From NCBI RefSeq assembly GCF_039543205.1, contig NZ_BAABJH010000005.1:62001-126000 (forward strand): a stretch of DNA of 64,000 nucleotides, given 5' to 3'. Shown piece after piece: positions 53,246 through 62,900 of this stretch (its first letter is position 1; the number at the start of each line of letters is the position of its first letter). The DNA comes from Flaviramulus_B aquimarinus (lineage in GTDB: Bacteria > Bacteroidota > Bacteroidia > Flavobacteriales > Flavobacteriaceae). The translations under genes and the position numbers were made by a program. The notes beneath the pieces are model-generated. The model made no database searches. It saw only the letters and a list, made by a program, of their open reading frames with translations, and was not told where the DNA came from.

Positions 53246-56200
53246 TTATCGCCTTAAAGTAAAATGTCCTTTTAATTGAAACTGATCACCTTTGTAAAAA
53301 ATATTGGCACTATACCAATAATCATCCGATGGCATATTTTCACCATTATAAGTTCCGTCCCAACCAGCAGAGGTATGTGGTAGGGTTTTCATGAGTTTGC
53401 CATAGCGATTATAAATGTAAATTATAGTGCCTTCTAATTGATTAACACCAGTAATGTGCCATGTATCAAAATAGCCATCATCGTTTGGTGTAACAAATTT
53501 TGGAATGTCAAAAATCATAACTTTTTTAGATACTGATAGACAGCCGTTAACATCAATAACTGTTATGGTTCGTTCGCCAATAGGCACATAGGTGAAAAAG
53601 TTAGAGCGTTGTGGTTCACCATCATCCAATTGATACAGGTAATCACCAATACCGCTAACGGTAATGGTGATGTTATTTGGGTCTGAAAAATCTACGGTTT
53701 CTTCAAATTCTATGGTGGCTTGTTCGGATTCTATAACATTAAAGGTTTTTTTTGTTTCACACCCAAAAGTTGATGTAATAGTTAAACTGTATTCTCCAAT
53801 AACTGAAATATCAATACTAGCATCAGTTTCGCCGTAAGGCTCCCATAAATATGAATCGGTAGCATAGCCAGTTTCTCCTGTTACTTGAAGCGGAAAGTTT
53901 TCTAAACATATAACTTGGTCTTTTATATCGTTTATTGGTTTTCTTCTAACATAGGCTGTAAAGTTTGTTGTGCTAAAGCATCCTGTTCTATTATTTTCAA
54001 TTCTGGCATAAATTATACTTTCAACATCTACGTTATGAATATTACTTAATACATTGGAGCTGTTATTGGCATCGTCTTCATTTAAATAGTAACTTATATT
54101 AAAATCTGAGTTACTTTGAGTCCCTAAAACCTGATTGTCTTGAGTTGTTAAATCGAAACCATATATGTTATCGTAATCATTATCACAGGATTCTATGTCA
54201 TCTGGTTGGTTTGCGATGGGTAATGGGTTTATAATGAGTTGAAACGGATAGACGTAATGACAGCCTCTGTCGGCTGATTCTATTCTTATATAGATGGTGT
54301 CATTAGTCGTTATATATGTATAATCTGTTGGAATAGGGGTGTTGCTAATCTCTGCATCTGTAGCACTTAAGTGATATGAAATGAGTGCATCTGGGTCATT
54401 AGTTACTATTATGTCATTAATGGTGTTTAAGTCAAAATAGCGTGTTGGATTATCACAGATTTCATAGGTTTCAAATTCATTAATTGCGGGCGGCAATGTA
54501 ACGATGAGTTCTTGATTAATGACATTGTAGCAATCTGCTGAAATATTATAAACTTTAATATAAATGGTCTGTGGATTGGAGCTGTTATTATAGTTTACGG
54601 GATCAGCAATGGCAGATGCCTCATTATCAATTAGTGTTAAATCATCAAAATATGATATTACAATATTACTTGAAGGTGAAGCAAATAAATTATTTTCATT
54701 TGATGAAATATCGAAAACAACAGTTTCATCGTAATCTACATCACATTGTATAAGTGGCTGTACTTCGTTTGGATATATATGTACAATTGTGTTAAACTCT
54801 GTAGTACTATAACATCCAGTGGCCTTGTTTTCAATACGAGCATAGATTGTTTGTCCGTTTTCGGCATTGTAATTTGTTGCTAAGGCAGAATCATCATTGT
54901 TTGCAGAGTTGGCATTATCATGAAATGTGATGTTGTAGTCATCAAGGTTTTGACTTCCGAGTATTGCCGCATTTTGTAAAGAAAGGTCAAAAATTTCAAA
55001 TCTATCTGTACTTGCATCATCACAAGCTTCCATCGTATTAGGTTGGTTTGCGATGGGTAATGGGTTTATAATGAGTTGAAACGGATAGACGTAATGACAG
55101 CCTCTGTCGGCTGATTCTATTCTTATATAGATGGTGTCATTAGTCGTTACATATGTATAATCTGTTGGAATAGGGGTGTTGCTAATCTCTGCATCTGTAG
55201 CACTTAAGTGATATGAAATGAGGGCATCTGGGTCATTAGTTACTATTATGTCATTAATGGTGTTTAAGTCAAAATAGCGTGTTGGATTATCACAGATTTC
55301 ATAGGTTTCAAATTCATTAATTGCGGGCGGCAATGTAACGATGAGTTCTTGATTAATGACATTGTAGCAATCTGCTGAAATATTATAAACTTTAATATAA
55401 ATGGTCTGTGGATTGGAGCTGTTATTATAGTTTACGGGATCAGCAATGGCAGATGCCTCATTATCAATTAGTGTTAAATCATCAAAATATGATATTACAA
55501 TATTACTTGAAGGTGAAGTAAATAAATTATTTTCATTTGATGAAATATCGAAAATAACTGTTTCATCGTAATCTACATCACATTGTACGAGTGGTGTTAC
55601 TTGATTAGGATATTGGTGTACAATGGTGTTAAATTGGGTTGTACTATAACATCCTGTTACATTATTTTCAATACGAACATAGATGATTTGATCATTTTCG
55701 GCATTATAATTTGTTGTTAAAGGCGTACTGTTATTATTAGCCGAGGCATTGCTACCATGATAAGTTATCGAAAAGGCACTAGGATTTTGCCCGCCTAAAA
55801 CACTAGTGTTTTGTGTTGAAAGGTCGAAAATTTCGAAGCCATCGGCACTAACATCATCACAAGACTCCATATCTGTAGGTTGATTGGCTATGGGTAAAGG
55901 GTTTACAATAAGTTGAAACGGATAGACATAATGACACCCTCTAATTGCCGATTCTACTCGAATATAAATGATATCATTTGTAGTCGTATAGTTGTAATCG
56001 GTGCTAATTGGTGCATTGCCAATTTCCGCATCAGTTGAATTTAAATAATATGTAATTATAGCATCTGGATCGTTATCTACAATTTCTGTATTAATATCAT
56101 TTAAGTTGAAATAACTTGCTGGGTTATCACAGATTTCATAGGTTTCGAACTCTACAATTGCAGGAGGTAAGTCTGCTACAAGTTCTATAGGTAAACTAAC

Positions 56201-59200
56201 CCAACAGTTTGAAATGATATTATTGATTTTTATAAATACGGTTTGGGGGTTACTCGTATTATTGAAATTTTCAGGGTCGCTAATTATTGCTGTATCATTA
56301 TCTACGCCATCTTGCGACGTGTGATATGTTATTACTAAATTATCTTGTCTGAGTCCTAAAATTTGCACTTCTGATTGTTTTAAATCGAAGGTTACCAAAC
56401 CATCATAATCGACATCACATACCTTAAGCGGTTCTGGCTCTGTGGTACTTGGTACTTGTACGATACTAAGTGTGAAATCGGCTATGCCATGGCAGTAGGT
56501 GCCATTGGTAATACGTGCAAAAATAGTTTGTGGATTGTAATAGTTTGTAAAATTCGGGTCTATTTCATTATAGCCATATTCAGCGTCATATTGACTTGTG
56601 TGAAGGGTCACGGTTAGGTTTTCGCTCATACCTTCTTTTATATCATCTATGGTCGATGTTAGGTCGAATGTTTCAATAGCATCGTTAGAAATATCATCAC
56701 AAACTTTAATGTCATTAGGCTCATTAAATAAAGGGATGGAGCCTACTTCTACTCCAAAAGAAGCGGTGTCATAACATTCGGGGTCTGTAATACTTTCAAC
56801 TCTTACAAAGATGGTTTGAGGGTTTGAGGTGTTATTGTATATGTTGTATTTGTCAATTTCATTAGTGCGATCTATGGCATTTTGTTCGGTTTCAAAATAG
56901 AGGACTTGTTTGCCATATTGACCGTTTAAAATTTCGCCATCTTTAACGTAGAAATAAAAATCAGCAATATCGTTTGTGCCAGATTCGCAATTTTCAAAGA
57001 TGCTGAGCTCAGGAAAAATAGGTAATGTATTTACATTTATATAAACATAAGAGATGTTGAAGCATGAGGTTGTGTTGCTCTTGACTCTAAAGTAGATGTA
57101 TTGATTCGTTGCATTGAAATTTTCAGGATCGGCAATTTCATTTTCGTCATTAAAAGCGGCCCAATAATCACTAAAATAGCTAATTTCTAAGTTTGAAGTA
57201 TCTGAAACAATATCTGGTACAACATTTGTTAAATCTACTATGGAAAAGGCATCTTGATCATCATCACATATAATGATGTTGTCAGGATAATTAACAACTG
57301 GTGCTGTTATGATATTAATATCAATAGGTTTTATAGCTACACATCCTATTTGTGGGTTAAAAACCCTTATATATAATGTTTGTGGATTTGATGAATTGTA
57401 AAATGTAGGCGGTAATCTGTTTTCGTCGTTTTGTGCATCTATTTCACTATAAAAGTAGTTTATACTTACTGGTGATATTCCTGCTGTTAAATCATTATCA
57501 AAGGTACTTAACACAATTGAGGTATAGCCATCGGTATCGGTATCGCAATAATCCACGCTATTAACATCTGGTAATTCTAATGCGGGGTTAATTACTAAAT
57601 CTACGAGTAAGTTTACTTTACAAACATCATCAACAACAGTTGTGTAAAGTATGGTTGGACTAGAGCTTACTGTAAATGGAATATTTTCGTTTAGAGGATT
57701 GGTTTGATTGTCTAAATCATCTTGACTTTCATAAAAAACCACATCTAAATCGCCATATTCTGCTTTTATATCGTTTTCAATATCACTTAAATGAAAATCT
57801 TCAATACCATCATTGGAAAAATCATCACAAATGATATATTCTTTAAAATCAATGCCAAATTCAACTAAATTGGTTTGTAATTCAACAGGAGTAATTGAGA
57901 AACATCCTGTTGTATTATCTACAACCCGTATGTAAATGAGCTGGAAAAAGGGGTCTATATTTTGGTAATTGGTTTCGTTAGCTATTTCATTAATGCCGTT
58001 TTGTGCATCTGCTTCGTTTAGGTGAAAAGTGGTTGTTGCATTGGTCACACCATTTAGAACGTTACCTAAAACCGAGGTTAAATCAAAGTCTGCAAAACCA
58101 TCTGAATTCTCTTCACAAGCATTGATATAATGTCTGTCTTCTAAATTTATATCAGGGTTTGGTTGAACGGTAACATCTATAGTTGTGGTTGTATAACATC
58201 CGGTAAAAGAACTATAAACTCTAACATATAAGGTGTCTGTTGGGTTAATATTTATGTATGGGGGGTATATTTGGTAGTACCCATTATCTGCATCTTGTTG
58301 CGAATAGTGGTAGGTAACTTGTAAAGTGGTGTCTCCACTAGTAATCTCATCATTAGCTTGAGTTAAATCTATTATTCTAAATCCATCGTTACCATCTTCG
58401 TCTTGGATATCGCAAACAATAATAGGTTCAGGGTCATTAATTTCGGGAACTTCATTTACAACTAAATTGAATGTTGGATAGGCTAAGCAACCATTATTGG
58501 TGTCTTCAATTCTAACATGTATGGTTTCTGGGTTACTGGTATTTGAATATGCTGAAATAATTGGATTAGTATTATTTTTAGCATCATCATCAGTGGCATG
58601 GTAAGAAATGTTATAGTTTCCTGAAGGTACGGAATATAGGATTTCGTAATATTTTAAATTTAAATCAAAATTTTCTACACCATCATTATCAGCTGTATCA
58701 CAGAGAATGAAGTCCGATATATTACCAGAAATTTGTTCGCCATTTAGAGTGACTTCAATGGCATCTTCAATAGTACATGAGGTATTATTGACTTGCAGGG
58801 TTATTTCGACTTTGTATATCCCTGAGGTTATAGCTGCATAAGTGGCGTCATTTTCACCAGGAATTAAAACGTCATTTAAAAACCATGCGTAAGACGCTAA
58901 ATTGTTATTAATATCGGCATTTAAATCTACAGTGTTGGCACAGGTTGATACATCTGAACCTAAATCTACGGAGGCGTTAAAGCTATTTCCTTCTATAAAA
59001 ACTGCAGAATCGAATTTATAATCTGTTTGATCGGCAATCACTAATTTAATGTGGTATTTTACATTAGGTGTAATGGTTGCATTTGCTGTAAAAACCGTGG
59101 TTCTTCCATTAAAGTTTGTGTCTCCTATATTAAAACCTTCAAAGTATGCTTCATTTTGTGCAGCACAAAAGTCAACAATGTTTTCATGTATGGTTGTTGT

Positions 59201-59764
59201 GTTTACGGGGGTATTTGTTCCAGGGATTAGCGCAATGTTTTCATATGGGTTTGCTGTATCGGCTTCTTTTATTAAAAATGCAAATCCATCGGAATAATTA
59301 CAGGGATTGGTTTCGTAATATTCTTCTGAAGCTAAAAGATAATTAAATTGAACTTGGTTAGAGAAAGATACAAAGTCAAACTCTATGGATGTGGCGTTTA
59401 GTGTATTGCTAATACCTAAAGCGGTTTCTAGATCTGTATCTGTGCCCCAATTATCATCTCCTTCTGCTAAAATATTTGTATTTGTTGTGTTTCCAGCTGA
59501 ATTTACACTACCTGTTGAAAGTACAATACCATTCTCAAAGGGAAAGTTTGATAATGCTTTTTCAAAATAGCCATAACTTTCTAAGTTACTACTACTACCA
59601 TTTACATTAGATTGTATATTGGTTATTTCTACACAACCTTCAGCTAAATTGTTTAAAATAAGTTGTTCTAAGGAAATAGAACTATCTGTAGAGATTTGTT
59701 GAGAATGTGTTACATTCGAAAATATAAAACATAAAAAAAGGGCTAGCGAAAAAAAATACTTCAT
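53246..59764 (-). CDS. Giant T9SS type B protein with 17 C-D-x-D modules
   Basis: 2172 residues from the ATG at 59764, which places a proper signal peptide (YFFSLALFLCFIFSNVTHSQ) at the start; a TTG-started frame to 59791 is less likely. Domains: choice-of-anchor L (about 30-270), an Ig-like part, then 17 modules of about 93 residues, each starting near a C-D-x-D-x-D motif (such as CDVDYDGLVTFDL) and ending near Q-T-I-Y-I-K/R-V ... C. An Ig-like region and a type B sorting domain (FVTPNDDGYFDTWHITGVNQ; GHFTLRR) follow. The D-x-D-x-D loops look like calcium sites. Modules 9-17 are three copies of a three-module cassette. Secreted adhesin is the likely role. Confidence 0.9.
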   Translation of the reverse strand: MKYFFSLALFLCFIFSNVTHSQQISTDSSISLEQLILNNLAEGCVEITNIQSNVNGSSSNLESYGYFEKALSNFPFENGIVLSTGSVNSAGNTTNTNILAEGDDNWGTDTDLETALGISNTLNATSIEFDFVSFSNQVQFNYLLASEEYYETNPCNYSDGFAFLIKEADTANPYENIALIPGTNTPVNTTTIHENIVDFCAAQNEAYFEGFNIGDTNFNGRTTVFTANATITPNVKYHIKLVIADQTDYKFDSAVFIEGNSFNASVDLGSDVSTCANTVDLNADINNNLASYAWFLNDVLIPGENDATYAAITSGIYKVEITLQVNNTSCTIEDAIEVTLNGEQISGNISDFILCDTADNDGVENFDLNLKYYEILYSVPSGNYNISYHATDDDAKNNTNPIISAYSNTSNPETIHVRIEDTNNGCLAYPTFNLVVNEVPEINDPEPIIVCDIQDEDGNDGFRIIDLTQANDEITSGDTTLQVTYHYSQQDADNGYYQIYPPYININPTDTLYVRVYSSFTGCYTTTTIDVTVQPNPDINLEDRHYINACEENSDGFADFDLTSVLGNVLNGVTNATTTFHLNEADAQNGINEIANETNYQNIDPFFQLIYIRVVDNTTGCFSITPVELQTNLVEFGIDFKEYIICDDFSNDGIEDFHLSDIENDIKAEYGDLDVVFYESQDDLDNQTNPLNENIPFTVSSSPTILYTTVVDDVCKVNLLVDLVINPALELPDVNSVDYCDTDTDGYTSIVLSTFDNDLTAGISPVSINYFYSEIDAQNDENRLPPTFYNSSNPQTLYIRVFNPQIGCVAIKPIDINIITAPVVNYPDNIIICDDDQDAFSIVDLTNVVPDIVSDTSNLEISYFSDYWAAFNDENEIADPENFNATNQYIYFRVKSNTTSCFNISYVYINVNTLPIFPELSIFENCESGTNDIADFYFYVKDGEILNGQYGKQVLYFETEQNAIDRTNEIDKYNIYNNTSNPQTIFVRVESITDPECYDTASFGVEVGSIPLFNEPNDIKVCDDISNDAIETFDLTSTIDDIKEGMSENLTVTLHTSQYDAEYGYNEIDPNFTNYYNPQTIFARITNGTYCHGIADFTLSIVQVPSTTEPEPLKVCDVDYDGLVTFDLKQSEVQILGLRQDNLVITYHTSQDGVDNDTAIISDPENFNNTSNPQTVFIKINNIISNCWVSLPIELVADLPPAIVEFETYEICDNPASYFNLNDINTEIVDNDPDAIITYYLNSTDAEIGNAPISTDYNYTTTNDIIYIRVESAIRGCHYVYPFQLIVNPLPIANQPTDMESCDDVSADGFEIFDLSTQNTSVLGGQNPSAFSITYHGSNASANNNSTPLTTNYNAENDQIIYVRIENNVTGCYSTTQFNTIVHQYPNQVTPLVQCDVDYDETVIFDISSNENNLFTSPSSNIVISYFDDLTLIDNEASAIADPVNYNNSSNPQTIYIKVYNISADCYNVINQELIVTLPPAINEFETYEICDNPTRYFDLNTINDIIVTNDPDALISYHLSATDAEISNTPIPTDYTYVTTNDTIYIRIESADRGCHYVYPFQLIINPLPIANQPNTMEACDDASTDRFEIFDLSLQNAAILGSQNLDDYNITFHDNANSANNDDSALATNYNAENGQTIYARIENKATGCYSTTEFNTIVHIYPNEVQPLIQCDVDYDETVVFDISSNENNLFASPSSNIVISYFDDLTLIDNEASAIADPVNYNNSSNPQTIYIKVYNISADCYNVINQELIVTLPPAINEFETYEICDNPTRYFDLNTINDIIVTNDPDALISYHLSATDAEISNTPIPTDYTYITTNDTIYIRIESADRGCHYVYPFQLIINPLPIANQPDDIESCDNDYDNIYGFDLTTQDNQVLGTQSNSDFNISYYLNEDDANNSSNVLSNIHNVDVESIIYARIENNRTGCFSTTNFTAYVRRKPINDIKDQVICLENFPLQVTGETGYATDSYLWEPYGETDASIDISVIGEYSLTITSTFGCETKKTFNVIESEQATIEFEETVDFSDPNNITITVSGIGDYLYQLDDGEPQRSNFFTYVPIGERTITVIDVNGCLSVSKKVMIFDIPKFVTPNDDGYFDTWHITGVNQLEGTIIYIYNRYGKLMKTLPHTSAGWDGTYNGENMPSDDYWYSANIFYKGDQFQLKGHFTLRR
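53911..56421 (-). repeat. Three tandem 837-bp cassettes in the giant adhesin gene
   Basis: The landmark ACATCACAT (encoding the C-D-V-D start) occurs at 54738, 55575 and 56412, exactly 837 bases apart each time. One unit equals 279 codons, three modules. The two downstream copies are nearly identical over about 54204-54750 and 55041-55588; the third (gene-proximal) copy is more diverged. Outer boundaries are approximate. Confidence 0.88.
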
Positions 59765-59862
59765 GCTAGGTTTTAGTTTTTTATTAGCCAATGTAAACGA
59801 TACACTAACTAATCATGGTTAATAGCTATTGTAAATTTATTGATAAAAAAAGAGTTTCACCA

Positions 59863-59878
59863 TACCCAATTATAGGTA
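59863..59878 (-). promoter_or_regulatory. 7-2-7 inverted repeat upstream of the giant adhesin gene
   Basis: TACCTAT-AA-TTGGGTA on the minus strand, 99 bases before the preferred start at 59764. Same form as 20737-20752 and 16622-16637. No convincing -7 box at 17 bases, so promoter geometry is not confirmed here. Confidence 0.4.
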
Positions 59879-59994
59879 TATTAGGGCTTTACGATAAACG
59901 GTTGTAATTAATAGATTAACACCCTATTATATTTTAATTTATTGTACAAAAGGAGGTTTTCTTTATAATGGGCTTATGGAATCAGTATGTGATT

Positions 59995-62900
59995 TTATCG
60001 TTTTAAGGCAAAATGCCCTTTAACATCAAATGCATTGCCATCTAAATCAATGACTTTTGCAAGAAACCAATAATCATCTGAAGGCATATTTTGGCCATTA
60101 AAAGTACCATCCCATCCCAATGAAGTATGCGATAATGTTTTTAACAGTTTTCCGTGTCTGTTATAAATATAGACTATGGTGCCTGTTAATTGGTCGGCAC
60201 CAATAATGTGCCAGGTATCAAAATAGGAGTCATCATTTGGTGTTACAAATTTAGGAATATCGAAAACAAACACATCTCTTGTTTCATCCATACAACCATT
60301 TAAATCTTGAACGGTTACGGTATGCATTCCAAAAGTTACATTTTCAAAAATATTAGAAATTTGAGGTTCTCCATTATCTAAGATATAAACATAGTTTCCT
60401 ATTCTACTAGTATCAATATCAACAGTAATGCTATTTGGGTCTGCAAAATTGACGGTTGAGGTAAATGTTATTTCTGCTTGTTCGGATTCCCTAACTTCAA
60501 AAGTTCTGGTAATCGGACAACCTTCAGGTGATGTAACGGTAACAGAATATACGCCCAATTCAGTTGGGTTTATTTGTATTTGGGAATTGGTACTATTGTT
60601 TTCACGAGGATTTACAAGTGTTGACCATGAATACGTTTCTCCTAAAACACCTGTATCTGCATCTACAAACAAAGGTAAATCATCGAGACATAATGGTACG
60701 ATATCATTTATATTAATTATTGGCAATGGATTTACTGTAATGTTAAACTGTGTGGTGTCATAACACCTTGTATTGTTATTTTCCAGTCTGGCGTAAACGG
60801 TATCTCCATCTTCTGCTGGGTGTTGATTGTTTAATGGGTTTGTGTTTGCTTCAGCATCTGTTAAATCACTATAATATGTAATTGTAAACTGCGTAGGGTC
60901 TTCTGAACCTAAAATAGCATTGGTGTTATCTGATAATGTGAATTCAAAAATACCATCAAAATCGTCATCACAACTGATTAAATCTGGCGGTGTTACGGCT
61001 ATTGGATTTGGATTGATTTGTAAAGTAAAAGACGATACAATATGACAGCCTGTAGTAATATCTGAAATTCTAGCAAAAATGGTGTGACTACTCGCTGTAT
61101 AATTGTAAATAGTGTTTAATGGCGCTAAATTATTTTCAGCATCATTTGCATCATTATGATATGAGATATTTGCCGAAGTGGTGGTGTGGACAATCATGGT
61201 ATTTACCAATGACAAATCGTAAGTATCCGTATCATTATCGCAAATTGGTATTGTTCCGATAGTGATAATTGGTGGAGGTAAATTAACGATAAGTTCTAAG
61301 GGAATAATGGTAAAGCATTCGGTTAACGTATTTGCTACTTTTATATAAACCGTTTTTGTATTTGAAATGAGGTTTGTAGGGTTTGTAATGGCTAATGTAT
61401 TATCTAAACCATTACTTAAATTGATATCACTTAAGTTTTCGAAATAATGTATATCTAGGTTGCTTTTTACCCTGTCCAGAACCTCAAAATTGGCATTTGC
61501 GGTGTCTAAATTAAAAGCTGTTAAATCGAAAGATGTCATGCCATCATAATCGGCATCACAATTTGCTATGGAAGGTTGGTCAAAAAAGACATCTGGTGGT
61601 GCAACAATATTGATACCGAGTTCTTCAACTACATAGCAAAAAGAGGCATTGCTTTCAATTCTAATATAAATGGATTGTGGGTTGGTAATGTTGGTATATG
61701 TTGCTCCTAAAGGGCTCATGTTATCTTCAGCCTCTTGAGGGGATAAGTGAAATGAAATATTTAAAACATCAGGAGAAGTTGATTGTATTTCATTGGCTTT
61801 TTCATCTAAATTGAATTCATTAAAACCATCATTGCTAGCATCATCACAGACTAGAAAATCTATTATAGGGTCGTAAATAGGGTCTGGCGATACTTGTAAT
61901 GTGATTTCTCCTGTATCAAAACAATCAGAATCGGTAATATTCTGGACACGTATGTATATGGTTTGTGTTCCTGAAGTATTTCTATAAATATTATTTTTAT
62001 CTATAGCGTTTGCTAAATTTCCATTGGTAGCATCAATTTCATCTTCAAAGTAAAAGACTTCTTTGTCGGTTTGTCCGTTTAAAATGTCATCATCTGTTTC
62101 AACTAGTAAAAAGTCAGCAAAACTATCACCATCATCTTCACAGATTTGAAAAATAATGTCTGTTGGAATACTTGGTACTGTATTTATAATGGCTTCAAAA
62201 GAAACGATTGCATAACATCCTGTTCCACTAGCTGTGTCTTCCACACGTACATAAATGGTTTGTGTAGTTGTGTTATAAGCACTTCTATCTGTAATTGCAT
62301 TTGCATTTGTATCTGCGTCATCAAAGGATGTATAAAAATCAATGGCTAAGCCTGCTGTACTTGGTACAATTTCAGAGATTTTATCATTAAGATTAATGAT
62401 AAACTGTCCATCATCATTATCATCACAAATAATAATGTTTTGTGGTTGTGTAGTTGTTGGTGCTGTTAGGACTTCAATTTGAAAAGGGTTTACTGTAGAA
62501 CAACCTAAAGAACCATCACTTTCTATACGTGCATATAAGGTTTCTATGGGGTTTGTGTTGGCATAAAATTGAGGTAATTGGTTAATGTTGCCTTGTGCAT
62601 CGGGTTCATTATCAAAATAACTAACTGTAAAGTTTGGATTGGAATTCGTAATAATATCGTCTAAAGATTGTAAATCTATACTGGTTATACCATCATCGTC
62701 ATCATCACAATAGGGAACAATTACATCAGGAAACACTAATATTGGGTTTACTAATAAAGTAATTTCTGTATCTTCTGTACATGCGCCATCATCAAGACTG
62801 ATATATAAAACTTGAGGGCTAGTGGATGAATATATTTGTGACTTGTTTAAGGCATTAATTCCATTGTCTCTATCATCTTCAGATTCATAGAATGTAACTG

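Noticed and set aside
53246..56425. Possible CRISPR or integron array because of regular long repeats
   Set aside because: The repeats are 837-bp coding cassettes within one continuous reading frame, with no short direct repeats and spacers.
62146..62349. Cysteine-rich 67-residue plus-strand ORF
   Set aside because: It is antisense to the module region of the last T9SS gene. Its Cys/Ile/Asn bias is a translation artefact of the repeated Asp/Asn/Thr codons.
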